DNA of 64,000 nucleotides. Source: Hydrogenophaga sp. BPS33 (GTDB lineage Bacteria > Pseudomonadota > Gammaproteobacteria > Burkholderiales > Burkholderiaceae_C). The notes beneath the pieces were generated by a model. That model was not told the origin of the DNA. It did no database searches and worked only from the letters and a program-made list of their open reading frames with translations. The translations under genes and the position numbers were made by a program. Location: the NCBI RefSeq assembly GCF_009859475.1, contig NZ_CP044549.1, forward strand, positions 868,001-932,000, in the 5' to 3' direction. Within the stretch, counting starts at the first letter, position 1. Every line of letters begins with the position of its first letter. Shown here in pieces: positions 1-8,631 of the stretch.

Positions 1-578
1 CCAAAGAGTTGCCGCCCTGCAGGTCGCAGGCTCGCCAGGCGACTGCCCTCGATCAGTGCGATGCGCTGAGGAATCTCGGTGGCGCGGTGCATCCGCTCCA
101 CCGTGAGACGGGCGCTTTCGTGGGGTTCGGTCGAACAGGCGTGCAGCGCGGTGATGCACGCCTCGGCGTGGAGCAGTGACTCGGCTTGCTCTTGCTGTGT
201 ATCGAGTAGAACGTTCGAGGGCAAGCGCACAGCGGCAACGAATGGGCTGTGTCCACTCAGGCCAACGCTCCAGACAGTTCTGCACAGGCCGCGAACAGGG
301 TCGCGCATGGTGCCCGTCACGCGGCGGGTCCAGGGCGTGGGGGCGTTGAGGCGCGTCAGGTACGCGGCGCTTTGCAACACATCGAAATCGCGCACTTCGT
401 ACACGATCAAGTAGTCTCTGTCCGCTTCTATCGCCTGATAGCGGCGGCCGCGAAGGAAGCCGGGGATGCCCAATCTCTCGGGCAGGTGCTCCTCGGTATG
501 CCACTGCTCGAACTCCGCGCGTGCGGCAGGTGCTACCCGGTTCCAGCTGATGACGGTGGCCTGGCCCAGCAACGGCAT
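1..578 (-). CDS. EthD/dimeric alpha-beta-barrel-like protein, 3' part cut by window edge
   Basis: Reading leftward from ATG at 578 there are 192 open codons to the window edge, so the C-terminus is missing. The start has a GGGAG ribosome site 6 bases upstream. The protein begins MPLLGQATVISW and contains EQWHTEEHLPERL, a His-rich motif typical of EthD/stress-responsive ferredoxin-like-fold small proteins, then [10 protein letters not shown]. The same motifs occur in the N-terminal domain of the P450 fusion at 11733-13664 ([22 protein letters not shown]), so the two are clear paralogues. It lies 25 bases after the SDR stop and is probably last or near last in the leftward operon. EthD-like proteins are often accessory to P450 or ring-oxidising systems; the exact role is unknown. 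Confidence 0.75.
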   Translation of the reverse strand, partial: MPLLGQATVISWNRVAPAARAEFEQWHTEEHLPERLGIPGFLRGRRYQAIEADRDYLIVYEVRDFDVLQSAAYLTRLNAPTPWTRRVTGTMRDPVRGLCRTVWSVGLSGHSPFVAAVRLPSNVLLDTQQEQAESLLHAEACITALHACSTEPHESARLTVERMHRATEIPQRIALIEGSRLASLRPAGRQLF

Positions 579-603
579 GTTTTCTCCCGAGGTACACGCC
601 GCC

Positions 604-1356
604 TCAAGCCGTGGCGCCACCGTCCACGGGCAGCGCAATGCCCGTGACGTACGAGGCCGCAGGCGAACTGAGCCACACGATCGCTTCTGCAATCTCTTGC
701 GGTTGACCGGCGCGGCGCATGGGGTTGGCCGTTTCTTCGACCGGGCTGATGTCCGGGCCGAACCGCCGGCGCACGAAAGGCGTGTCGACCAGGCCCGGGC
801 ACACCGCGTTGATGCGGATGCCGGTGGACGCAAACTCGATCGCCGCGGACCGCGTCAGACCCAGGATCCCATGTTTGGTGGCGGCGTACATCGCCACCTT
901 GGCCTTCCCCACCAAGCCGGTGCGCGAGGACACGTTGACGATCGATCCACCGCCTTGCTGCGCCATGTGGCCAATCTGTGCCTGCATGCACTGCCAGACG
1001 CTCTTGAGATTCACGTCCATGATCTGTTGCCAGTGCTCGTCGGTCGCGGCAAGAAAATGGGACGACGGGTCTTCGATGCCCGCGTTGTTCACCGCGCAAT
1101 CCAGGCGTCCGAATGTCTTCAGTACCGCTTGCAGAACACCTTCGCCCGCACCGGAGATCGCAAGGTCGGTTTCGAAAAAATCCATCGCCGCACCGTCGCC
1201 GCGCAGGCGGGCACAGAGCTCCGCGCCTCTCTGTGCGTCGCGATCGACCACCATGACCGCCGCACCTGCCCGGGCGAACAGCTGGGCTGCCGCCGCACCG
1301 ATGCCCGAGGCACCTCCCGTCACCAGGGCCACTTTTCCCTGCATCCCCGCCGTCAT
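604..1356 (-). CDS. SDR-family oxidoreductase (FabG-like), 250 aa
   Basis: Classical short-chain dehydrogenase. The NAD(P)-binding motif TGGASGIG lies near residues 12-19, followed by NNAG (about 90), the catalytic Ser in VNVSSRTG and YAATK as the YxxxK pair. The tail IALPVDGGATA is usual for the family, and 250 aa is a normal length. I chose ATG 1356 because it overlaps the P450 stop as ATGA and gives the standard N-terminus; a longer in-frame extension has no homology-like content. It likely oxidises a hydroxyl made by the adjacent P450 or a 3-hydroxyacyl-CoA (inference). Its closest relative in the window is the SDR at 10933-11739, which also neighbours a P450. Confidence 0.9.
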   Translation of the reverse strand: MTAGMQGKVALVTGGASGIGAAAAQLFARAGAAVMVVDRDAQRGAELCARLRGDGAAMDFFETDLAISGAGEGVLQAVLKTFGRLDCAVNNAGIEDPSSHFLAATDEHWQQIMDVNLKSVWQCMQAQIGHMAQQGGGSIVNVSSRTGLVGKAKVAMYAATKHGILGLTRSAAIEFASTGIRINAVCPGLVDTPFVRRRFGPDISPVEETANPMRRAGQPQEIAEAIVWLSSPAASYVTGIALPVDGGATA

Positions 1357-2639
1357 GACCACTCCACCGGCAAACACTTCACACCGTAGACCTGGCTGCT
1401 TTCGGAGAACTCCAGCGTCTCGGGTGCTTGTGCGAGGCGCATGCGCGGAAAACGCTGGAACAGCCGCTCGTAGACGACGGTGAGCTCCAGGCGCGCCAGG
1501 GGTTGCCCGAGGCATTGGTGAATGCCGTAGGCGAATGCCAGGTGTTTGTTGCCCGCGCGGCAAATGTCAAACTTGTCCGGCTCCTCGAACACGGTGGGAT
1601 CGCGGTTGGCCGACGCATCCATGGCGTACACGGTTTCCCCCGCGCGAATGAGTTGCCCGCCCACTGTCACGTCTTGTGTGGCCAGGCGCGCGGAGTTCAT
1701 GTGCGCCACGGTGTGAAAGCGCAGCATTTCTTCCACCGCGCCAGCGAGGCGCGACGGGTCGGCCTTCAGAAGCTCGATCTGATCGGGCCACAGCAAGAAT
1801 CCGAGCGCACCCAATGCGATCTGGTTGGACGTGGTGCCGTGGCCGGCGGAGTACAAGAGCGCGGCCATCTTCACCGCACCGTCGTGCGTGAGATGGCCCG
1901 GCAGCACCTGCTGGTTCACCAGCCGGCTCAGCAGATCGGAGCCTTCTCCTGGGTCGCTGTGGCGTGTGTCACGCTTTTTTTTCTGGATGAGCTGGTCGAG
2001 ATAGTCTTCCATGGCCTGTGCAGCCGCCTCGACGACCTGGACGCCCGCCGAATGGTCGTTGCGCGTATGGCTGAGGTGGTTGAGCTGTTCGATGTCCTCG
2101 CTGGGGATGCCCAGAAGGATCGAGATGACCTCCGAGGGAATCGGGACGGCGAAGTCGGCCACCAGATCGGCTCGCGTGCCCTTGCGCTCCATCGCGTCCA
2201 TGCGCGCCTGCACGCACTGCTCGATTTGAGGCCGCAAACGCTGCAGGCTGGGTTGCATGAATTCCGGTGCCAACATGCGGCGCAGCCGCAAGTGCTCGGG
2301 ATCGTCCATGTTGATGAACGTTTTGCGGGACGCGATCTGCGCCGCCCGCGCGGGTGACGTGGACTTCAGGCCTTTTGCCGGATCCACACTGAAGCTTCGA
2401 TCGCCCAGAACCGCCTTGACATCCTCGTAGCGCGTGACCAGCCAGGCCGCGGAGCCATCCCACAGGCACACGCGGGCCACCGGCCTGGCCTCACGGTAGG
2501 CGGCGTACTGAGTGGGTGGGCCGAGTTTGTCGGTGCGCGGAAACGGGAACGCATCCAGCGCCGCGACGTCCCCCTCTGCATGCGAATCGTGGTGGAAGGG
2601 GCATCGTGGGGTTGAGGCGGGAACACGCGTATCGCTCAT
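1353..2639 (-). CDS. Cytochrome P450 (bacterial class I), 428 aa
   Basis: Soluble heme monooxygenase. The I-helix motif AGHGTT lies at 265-270, the K-helix ExxR as EMLR at 304-307, and the heme loop FAYGIHQCLG at 369-378 with Cys376 as thiolate ligand. There is no membrane anchor. ATG 2639 gives the typical short N-terminus; upstream in-frame sequence is Arg-rich out-of-frame noise. A 2Fe-2S ferredoxin (3682) and FAD ferredoxin reductase (4156) in the same operon form a complete putidaredoxin-type electron chain for it. It is a paralogue of the P450 domain at 11733-12968. The substrate is unknown; the adjacent racemase and CoA-transferases suggest a carboxylic acid or terpenoid-like compound. 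Confidence 0.95.
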   Translation of the reverse strand: MSDTRVPASTPRCPFHHDSHAEGDVAALDAFPFPRTDKLGPPTQYAAYREARPVARVCLWDGSAAWLVTRYEDVKAVLGDRSFSVDPAKGLKSTSPARAAQIASRKTFINMDDPEHLRLRRMLAPEFMQPSLQRLRPQIEQCVQARMDAMERKGTRADLVADFAVPIPSEVISILLGIPSEDIEQLNHLSHTRNDHSAGVQVVEAAAQAMEDYLDQLIQKKKRDTRHSDPGEGSDLLSRLVNQQVLPGHLTHDGAVKMAALLYSAGHGTTSNQIALGALGFLLWPDQIELLKADPSRLAGAVEEMLRFHTVAHMNSARLATQDVTVGGQLIRAGETVYAMDASANRDPTVFEEPDKFDICRAGNKHLAFAYGIHQCLGQPLARLELTVVYERLFQRFPRMRLAQAPETLEFSESSQVYGVKCLPVEWS

Positions 2640-2676
2640 GGTGTCGGTGGTGTGGTGATGGAGAGCATGGCCGCGC

Positions 2677-3657
2677 TCACTGAGCGAGATTGAGCCGCTG
2701 CACAAGTTCGCGTCCTTCCTTCTGCTGGCGCGACATTTCTGCGGCGAAAGCCTTGGCATCCAGCAAATTGACTTCGGAGCCGAGTTTGGGAAGGGTGCTC
2801 GCAATCTGTGTCGACGACAGCGCCTTCGATATCTCGTTGTGAAGGCGCGCCGCGATCTGCGGAGGCAGCTTGGCGGGGCCGTAGAACCCATAGCCCAAGG
2901 TGCCGTCGAACGGCGCCTTGGTCAGCTCCGCCATCGCGGGAACGTCGGCGAGTTCGGGCCGCCGCGTGAGCGAACCGATCGCCAGCGGGCGCAACGATTT
3001 TGCAGAAAGGTACTGCTGCGCGCCCGACAGCGAGAGAAGCGTGACAGGGACGTGGCCGGCCAGCGTGTCGGCGGTCTTCTGCGCGGTGCTCTTGTACGGC
3101 GTGATCGTGGCCTTGAAGCCCAATGCCTCTTGCAGCCGTTCCATGATGATGTGGTCCGGTGTGCCTGCGCCCGAAGAGGCATAGAAGAGCTTGTCCGGAT
3201 GCTGCTTCGCATAGCCCACCATCTCCGCCGCCGTCTGGAACGGCGCCGCCGGGTGGGCCACCAGGATCATCGGGCTGTTGGCGATTTTGGAGATCGGCGT
3301 GAGGTCCACGAGCGGATCGAAGGGCGGGCGGCGCAGCAAAAGCGGTGCCATGACCAGAGGCTCGACCGCGGTGAACAACAAGGTTTGCCCGTCGGCAACG
3401 GCCCTCACCACCGCAGAGCTGCCGATGATGCCGCCGGCACCCGGAAGGCTCTCGACCACAACGGGCGCGCCCATCTGCTCGGCCAGCCGTTCGGCAAAGG
3501 CGCGGCCCAGGATGTCCACCGTGCCGGAGTTGAAGGGTGTCACGATCCGGATGGGGCCGTTCGGGTAGGTCCCCTGGGCCGAAACCGAGCCGACGCTGCC
3601 CAGCGCGAGCGACGCGACGAAGGCGCGGCGCCCCATCGAGAAAGACGGGTGGTTCAT
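2677..3657 (-). CDS. Bug/TctC-family solute-binding protein, 326 aa
   Basis: Periplasmic tricarboxylate-transporter receptor family. The N-terminus is a signal peptide (MGRRAFVASLALGSVGSVSAQG, cut to its core here by description) ending in a likely SVSA cleavage site. The mature part starts YPNGPIRIVTPFNSG, a variant of the usual P-x-K-P-I-R-I-I-V-P-F-x-x-G motif, followed by VVVESLPGAGG. The usual Asp contact is present in TVDILGR. No TctA or TctB membrane subunit lies nearby, so it could serve a distant transporter or a sensing role. It sits between the P450 and its ferredoxin in the same operon. Confidence 0.9.
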   Translation of the reverse strand: MNHPSFSMGRRAFVASLALGSVGSVSAQGTYPNGPIRIVTPFNSGTVDILGRAFAERLAEQMGAPVVVESLPGAGGIIGSSAVVRAVADGQTLLFTAVEPLVMAPLLLRRPPFDPLVDLTPISKIANSPMILVAHPAAPFQTAAEMVGYAKQHPDKLFYASSGAGTPDHIIMERLQEALGFKATITPYKSTAQKTADTLAGHVPVTLLSLSGAQQYLSAKSLRPLAIGSLTRRPELADVPAMAELTKAPFDGTLGYGFYGPAKLPPQIAARLHNEISKALSSTQIASTLPKLGSEVNLLDAKAFAAEMSRQQKEGRELVQRLNLAQ

Positions 3658-3681
3658 GTTGTCTCCTGTTGTGGATGCGGT

Positions 3682-4002
3682 TCAGATCTCGTTGTTGCCC
3701 ACGGTGACGCGCATGCCGTCGAGCTCGTCCGTCACTTCGATCTGGCAACTCAGGCGCGCGTTGCGCTGTTGGGTGCGGTCCTCGCCCATCATTTGCGACT
3801 CCATGCTGCAGGCCGCCCCCACCTTCTCCATCCACGGATCCTCGACGTGGACCATGCACGTACCGCAACTGCACGAGCCGGCGCATTCACCGACGATGCC
3901 CTCGATCAAGTGATCGACCGCTCCCTGCATCAACGAACTTCGCAGGGGGATTTCAACGGTCTGCTCTCGACCATCGGGTTGGACGAACGTAATTTTTGGC
4001 AT
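3682..4002 (-). CDS. 2Fe-2S ferredoxin, putidaredoxin type, 106 aa
   Basis: Adrenodoxin/putidaredoxin-like ferredoxin that passes electrons to P450. The cluster ligands are Cys40, Cys46 and Cys49 (C-x5-C-x2-C in CAGSCSCGTC) and Cys86 in RLSCQIEV. I chose ATG 4002 because AAAGG lies 9 bases upstream; a TTG two codons earlier would sit too close to that site. Flanked by the reductase (4156-5397) and by the binding protein and P450 downstream. The acidic stretch between the third and fourth Cys (VEDPWMEK) is where P450 docking residues lie in this family. Confidence 0.95.
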   Translation of the reverse strand: MPKITFVQPDGREQTVEIPLRSSLMQGAVDHLIEGIVGECAGSCSCGTCMVHVEDPWMEKVGAACSMESQMMGEDRTQQRNARLSCQIEVTDELDGMRVTVGNNEI

Positions 4003-4155
4003 GCGCAAGAACCTTTTGAATGGGTGTCATCGATGTCAAAAAATTCTAGGAGTCCGCATGCGCCGAGAGATAGGCAAAACAACTCCGTCGATACGCTTTG
4101 GATATGCATTCCTGGGGGCGCAACATCGCTCGCCGGCCGATGCGCACAGGCGCCA
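4003..4155. other. Intergenic gap of 153 bases
   Basis: Spacer between the ferredoxin reductase stop and the ferredoxin start, the largest gap inside this operon. It is more AT-rich than the genes. The ferredoxin ribosome site (AAAGG) is at its left end. I see no convincing promoter, hairpin terminator or small gene. Confidence 0.5.
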
Positions 4156-5397
4156 TCAGGCCGCAAACAGTTTTCCGAAGGCCGTCGTGTCGTCGCTCAA
4201 CGCCTGCGGGTCCGGCGTTGCCCGCTGCTGGATCAAGCGCTTGGCGACCATGAACTCCTGCGGCCGGTTCACGCAATCGGCCGCGATGAGGCGCCCACCA
4301 CTCAGGTAAAACGCCGCGAAGGAATGGCTCTGTGCCGCGTCGCCGCGCAAGACCACCTGGTCGTATCCGCGCTGCAGACCAGCGATCTGCAGCTTCAGGC
4401 CGTATTGATCGGACCAGAACCAGGGCAGGGCGTGGTATGGCTTGTCTTTGCCGCACAGGCCGGCGGCGGCGGACTTGGCTTGTTCGTTGGCGTTGGGCAC
4501 CGATTCGAGCCGCACCGAGCCGTAGAGCTCGCTCACGTGGCGCGTGCAGTCTCCCGCCGCCACGATGGCCGGGTCTGTGGTGCGCGCGTGCGCATCGACC
4601 ACGATGCCGTCGTCCACAGCCAGGCCTGCGGCCTGCGCCAGTTCGACGCGGGGCGTTACGCCAATGCCCACGATCACCAGGTGGGCGCGGTGGCGCGTGC
4701 CGTCGCTCATCACCACGTGCGTCACACGGTCGCCGCCCTCGAAGTGGCTCACGCCCACACCAGTCAGCACCCGCACGCCCTGCTCGGCATGCACGCGTTC
4801 GTAGAAGGCAGATACCTCGGGCGAGGTGACTCGGGCCAGCACCCTGGAAGCGGTTTCCAGCACGGTGACCTGCATGCCCATGCCTCTGAGCATGGCCGCC
4901 GCTTCCAGGCCGATGTAGCCGGCACCGACCACGACCGCCTGCTGCCCTGCCTGGATGTCGGCGCGGATCGCCAACACATCGTCGACCGCGCGCAAGCCAT
5001 GGATGCCTGGGAGATCCGCACCGCGCACGGGCATCTTGCGCACCGCCGCGCCGGTGCAGATGGCGAGTTTGTCGTAAGGCAAGGTATGGCCGTCGGCGAG
5101 TGCCACCTGCTGGCGCACGCGGTCGATGGCGAGGACGCCGCAGCCCAGGCGCAGCTCGATGCCGTGTTGCGCATAGACCGCCGGGTCGCGGATGAACAGC
5201 TGCTGAAGGGTCGTTTCGCCTTTGGCGAAGGTCTTGGAGAGTGGCGGGCGGTGGTAGGGCGGATGCGCTTCCTCGCCCACCATGACGATGCGCCCGCTCC
5301 AGCCTTCCTGCCGCAGGCTGGTCGCGAGTTGCGCCCCCGCGTGGCTGCTGCCCAGGATCACGCAGGTCGGCGCGCCGGGTGCTGGCGTGTCGATCAT
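4156..5397 (-). CDS. FAD/NAD(P)H ferredoxin reductase (putidaredoxin-reductase family), 413 aa
   Basis: Transfers electrons from NAD(P)H to the 2Fe-2S ferredoxin at 3682. The FAD-binding motif VILGSSHAGAQLA is near residue 13, the family signature YHRPPLSK near 48, and a second dinucleotide site AVVVGAGYIGLEAA near 150. The C-terminal part has the dimer-domain-like VNRPQEFMVAKRLI. ATG 5397 was chosen because it overlaps the upstream stop as ATGA and gives the expected N-terminus; a longer in-frame extension covers the neighbouring gene antiphase and is not real. Length fits PdR/RhdR enzymes. Confidence 0.95.
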   Translation of the reverse strand: MIDTPAPGAPTCVILGSSHAGAQLATSLRQEGWSGRIVMVGEEAHPPYHRPPLSKTFAKGETTLQQLFIRDPAVYAQHGIELRLGCGVLAIDRVRQQVALADGHTLPYDKLAICTGAAVRKMPVRGADLPGIHGLRAVDDVLAIRADIQAGQQAVVVGAGYIGLEAAAMLRGMGMQVTVLETASRVLARVTSPEVSAFYERVHAEQGVRVLTGVGVSHFEGGDRVTHVVMSDGTRHRAHLVIVGIGVTPRVELAQAAGLAVDDGIVVDAHARTTDPAIVAAGDCTRHVSELYGSVRLESVPNANEQAKSAAAGLCGKDKPYHALPWFWSDQYGLKLQIAGLQRGYDQVVLRGDAAQSHSFAAFYLSGGRLIAADCVNRPQEFMVAKRLIQQRATPDPQALSDDTTAFGKLFAA

Positions 5398-6422
5398 GGA
5401 TGACCTGCCTGCCCCGTCTGCGCCGTCTGGGTGTAGGTCAGGTCGCGTGTCTTCATGATGGCCAACACGCCATCGATCAAAGGCGTGGACACGCCCGAGA
5501 GTTGCTGCATAGCGCGCAGAGAGGTTTCGATGGCGCCGATTTCCAGCGGACGCCCCAGCTCCAGATCCTGCAGCATCGACATCTTGTGTTCGGCGGCGGA
5601 CAACGTGGTCTCGATGCGCTTGCGGGGCGGGTACGGAATGTCGAGTCCGATGCGCGTGGCCATGGCGTCGGCTTCTTCCATCATGGCCTGCACGAGCGCG
5701 ATGCACTCGGGCGTGGCGGCCATGTCTTGCATGCGTGCCATGGCCAGCGTCGCCACCGGATTCCAGCACAGGCTGTTGGTGGCCTTGACCCAGATGTCGC
5801 CCCGGATGTTGTCGCGCACCCGCGCGTTGAGGCCGGCATCGGTCAGCAGGCGGGAGAGGGCTTGCACGCGCTCGCTGCGGGTGCCGTCGGGTTCGCCGAT
5901 CGGGCAGCCGGCCTTTGCGCCGTCCTGCCGCACCTCCCCCGGTGCGACCAGGTGCGCTCCGATCCAGAACACCGCGCCGATCACGCGCGAGGGGTGGATG
6001 GTGGACCAGATCCTGCCGCCAGGGTCCACCTGCGCGAGTTGTTGTCCCTTGAACGCGCCGGGCATTTGGTGGAAGAACCAGTAGGGGATGCCCGTGGTGG
6101 GGGGAATCACTGCGGTCTGTGGCCCCAGAAGAGGGCCGAACTGGGGCAGCGCATCCGCGAACTGGTGCTCCTTGAGCGTGATGAACACATAGTCCTGCAG
6201 CCCCAGTTCGCCCGGCTCATCGGTGACCTTGGGCCGGACCGTGAAACGGCCTTCGGGCGTGGAGACCGTCAGGCCGCGTTCGCGCATGGCCTGCAGGTTC
6301 TTGCCACGCGCCACCACGCTCACCTCACAATCGCCCTTCTTCTCAAGGACGCCAGCGATGTAGCCACCGATGGCGCCACCGCCAAAGATGCAGACTTTTT
6401 TTCGAACCTGGGGGGCTGTCAT
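5394..6422 (-). CDS. PanE/ApbA-like ketopantoate reductase family protein, 342 aa
   Basis: NADP-dependent 2-hydroxyacid reductase family. The N-terminal Rossmann motif CIFGGGAIGGYIAG is at about 11-24. The catalytic Lys region WVKATNSLCWNPVATL (family K...N...N pattern) is near 200, and the C-terminal domain has the ApbA_C helices. In a catabolic operon it is unlikely to be the housekeeping pantothenate enzyme; more likely it reduces or oxidises a 2-oxo/2-hydroxy acid intermediate (inference). It overlaps the reductase gene by four bases (ATGA) and follows the binding protein by 13 bases. Confidence 0.85.
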   Translation of the reverse strand: MTAPQVRKKVCIFGGGAIGGYIAGVLEKKGDCEVSVVARGKNLQAMRERGLTVSTPEGRFTVRPKVTDEPGELGLQDYVFITLKEHQFADALPQFGPLLGPQTAVIPPTTGIPYWFFHQMPGAFKGQQLAQVDPGGRIWSTIHPSRVIGAVFWIGAHLVAPGEVRQDGAKAGCPIGEPDGTRSERVQALSRLLTDAGLNARVRDNIRGDIWVKATNSLCWNPVATLAMARMQDMAATPECIALVQAMMEEADAMATRIGLDIPYPPRKRIETTLSAAEHKMSMLQDLELGRPLEIGAIETSLRAMQQLSGVSTPLIDGVLAIMKTRDLTYTQTAQTGQAGHP

Positions 6423-6435
6423 GGAAGAGATGCGC

Positions 6436-7416
6436 TCACTTGTCGAGGGTGATGTTGGCTTCCTTGATCACCTGCGCCCACATGGTGATTTCCTTGGCGA
6501 GCACGTCGGAAAAATACGCCGGCGATTCGGTGACAGGGTCGTAGGCGATCTCAGTCAACGCGTTGTTCATCCTGGGTTCGCGCACGATCTCGTTGATCTC
6601 CTTGTTGAGCTGGCGCACCACCTCCTGGGGCGTTCCGCCCGTGGTCAGGAAACCGACCCAGGGCTGCACGCTGAAACCCGGTGCCACGGTTTCGGCGACG
6701 GTGGGCACGCTGGGAAACTGCGGATGCCGCTCCAGCGAGGTCACGGCCAGCGGACGCATTTTGCCCGTGTCGATGTGTGGCTTGAGCGTGAGGGAGGGCT
6801 CCATCGTCACCTGCACTTCGCCGCGCAGCAGCGCCATGACCGCCAACGAGCTGCCGTTGTAAGGCACGTGCTGGATCACCGCACCGGTCCGGCTCTTGAA
6901 CAACTCCCACGCAATGTGCGGCGAGGTGCCCGTGCCGGGCGTGCTGTAGTTGAGCTTGCCCGGGTTGGCCTTCGAGTAGGCCACCAGTTCCTGCAGCGTT
7001 TTCACCGGCAGCTCGCTGGGCACGGCGATCAGGTAGCGGCCGCGAGCGAGCTGGCCAATCGGCGCCAGGTCTTTGCGGGGGTCGACGGTGAAGTCCTTGT
7101 TCAGGCTGGGAAGAATCGTCAGGGGCGATGCGCTGTAGAGCACGGTGTAGCCATCGGCGGGCGATTTCACCACGAAGTTGGTGCCGATGATGGTGCCGGC
7201 ACCCGGCTTGTTTTCCACCACCACGGGCACGCTCCAGCGCTCCTGCAGGCGCGCGCCGATCATGCGGGCCTGGGCATCGGCCATGCCGCCCGGCGCGTAG
7301 GGAACGATGATCCTGATCGGCTTGTCGGGGAACTTCTGCGCGGCCGCGAGACCGGCGGTCAGCGCCAGAACGGAGCCGGCCAGCAGGCCCAGCAGCCTTG
7401 TCGAGAGGGGTTTCAT
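6436..7416 (-). CDS. Bug/TctC-family solute-binding protein, 326 aa
   Basis: Signal peptide with core LLGLLAGSVLALTAG and cleavage near AAAQ, then FPDKPIRIIVPYAPGG, VVVENKPGAGTIIG and the PSVPTVAE segment diagnostic of Bug proteins. ATG 7416 has AGGAG 8 bases upstream. The reading frame stays open far to the right across the racemase gene, but that part has no family similarity and is antiphase to a real gene. Expected in the periplasm, binding a carboxylate. No partner permease is in the window. Confidence 0.92.
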   Translation of the reverse strand: MKPLSTRLLGLLAGSVLALTAGLAAAQKFPDKPIRIIVPYAPGGMADAQARMIGARLQERWSVPVVVENKPGAGTIIGTNFVVKSPADGYTVLYSASPLTILPSLNKDFTVDPRKDLAPIGQLARGRYLIAVPSELPVKTLQELVAYSKANPGKLNYSTPGTGTSPHIAWELFKSRTGAVIQHVPYNGSSLAVMALLRGEVQVTMEPSLTLKPHIDTGKMRPLAVTSLERHPQFPSVPTVAETVAPGFSVQPWVGFLTTGGTPQEVVRQLNKEINEIVREPRMNNALTEIAYDPVTESPAYFSDVLAKEITMWAQVIKEANITLDK

Positions 7417-7457
7417 GTCATGTCTCCTGTCTTGGGTGAATAAGGCATACGCCGCTG

Positions 7458-8624
7458 TCACGCGGCTTGGTTCTGTCCCTGGTCGATGGCTCGGCACTCT
7501 CTCAGCCGCGCGATGTCTTGCGGGCTGAATCCGCATTCGGTGAGCAATGCCTGCGTGTGTTCGCCCGGCCGCGGTGGTGGCCGGCCCAGCGCGGGGCGCG
7601 TGCGGCTGAAGCGGGGCGCGATGTTGGGTTGCACCAGGCCATCGCGCTCGACGAACACCTGCCGGTTCACCAGGTGGGGATGGCGCGTGGCTTCGTCTGG
7701 AGAGAGGACGGGGGAGTAGCAGGCGTCGCTGCCTTCCAGCAGGCGGTTCCATTCTTCGCGGGTGCGCGATTTGAACGTCTCGCCGAGCCGTGTGCGCAGG
7801 GCCGGCCAGTTGGCGGGGTCGTCGCGATCGAGCAGCGCATCGGCGTCGAGCCCGATGCGCGCGAGCAGCTCGCGGTAGAACCGGGGTTCGAGCGCGGCGA
7901 TGGTCACGTGCTGCCCGTCGCGCGTTTCGTAGACGGTGTTCCAGGGGCGGCTTCCGTCGGCCATGTTCGAGCCGCGTTCGTCGCGCCAGAGCCCCGATGC
8001 CTTCTGCGTGAAGATGAAGGCCATGAGCGATGCCACACCATCGAGCACCGCCGCGTCCACGACCTGCCCGCGCCCGCTCTGGCGTGCCTCCAGCAGCGCG
8101 CTGACCACGCCGAAGGCCAGGTACAGGGCCCCTCCACCGAAGTCGCCCACGTAGTTGAGTGGCGGCACGGGCGGGCCGTTGCGGCTGCCGATGGTGTGCA
8201 AGGCCCCCGAGAGCGCGATGTAGTTGAGGTCGTGGCCGGCGCTCCGTGCCAGCGGGCCGTCCTGCCCCCATCCTGTCATGCGGCCATAGACCAGCCGCGG
8301 GTTCAGCGCCAGGCAGTCCTCGGGTCCCAGGCCCAGGCTTTCGGTCACCCCCGGTCGAAAACCTTCGATCAGGATGTCGGCGCCAGACAGCAGGCGGCGC
8401 ACCACCTCCACGCCTTCGGGCTTCTTGAGATCGAGCGCGATGGACCGGCGGCCACGGCTGGCCACATGCTGGCGGTGGTTCACCCGCAGCTCGCCCGCGT
8501 CGGGCGCAGACAGGCGGTCCACCCGGATCACCTCGGCGCCCATGTCCGCCAGCAACATGCCGCAAAAAGGTGCCGGCCCCAAGGCCGCCAGCTCGATCAC
8601 GCGCACGCCCTTCAAAGGTCCCAT
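7458..8624 (-). CDS. Alpha-methylacyl-CoA racemase (AMACR/MCR family), 388 aa
   Basis: Family III CoA-transferase fold, racemase branch: interconverts (2R)- and (2S)-methylacyl-CoA so that S-specific acyl-CoA dehydrogenases can act. It matches the MCR/AMACR pattern closely: GPAPFCGMLLADMGAEVIRVDR at the start, SGHDLNYIALSG with the catalytic His at 131, and NYVGDFGGG with the catalytic Asp at 161, followed by GQVVDAA and DGSRPWNTVYET. ATG 8624 is 7 bases after the preceding CoA-transferase stop. Its presence implies a methyl-branched acyl-CoA in the pathway, as with isoprenoid, sterol side-chain or 2-arylpropionate substrates. It is the best substrate clue in the window. Confidence 0.93.
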   Translation of the reverse strand: MGPLKGVRVIELAALGPAPFCGMLLADMGAEVIRVDRLSAPDAGELRVNHRQHVASRGRRSIALDLKKPEGVEVVRRLLSGADILIEGFRPGVTESLGLGPEDCLALNPRLVYGRMTGWGQDGPLARSAGHDLNYIALSGALHTIGSRNGPPVPPLNYVGDFGGGALYLAFGVVSALLEARQSGRGQVVDAAVLDGVASLMAFIFTQKASGLWRDERGSNMADGSRPWNTVYETRDGQHVTIAALEPRFYRELLARIGLDADALLDRDDPANWPALRTRLGETFKSRTREEWNRLLEGSDACYSPVLSPDEATRHPHLVNRQVFVERDGLVQPNIAPRFSRTRPALGRPPPRPGEHTQALLTECGFSPQDIARLRECRAIDQGQNQAA

Positions 8625-8631
8625 TGCCGCC

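Noticed and set aside
2839..5403. Very long open frame (854 codons) on the plus strand
   Set aside because: It is antiphase to the binding protein, ferredoxin and reductase genes, has His/Arg-rich low-complexity sequence and no recognisable motifs; a high-GC artefact.
7417..8565. In-frame upstream extension of the binding protein at 6436 (709 codons in all)
   Set aside because: It runs through the racemase gene in another frame; the AGGAG site, signal peptide and family start support 7416 as the true start.
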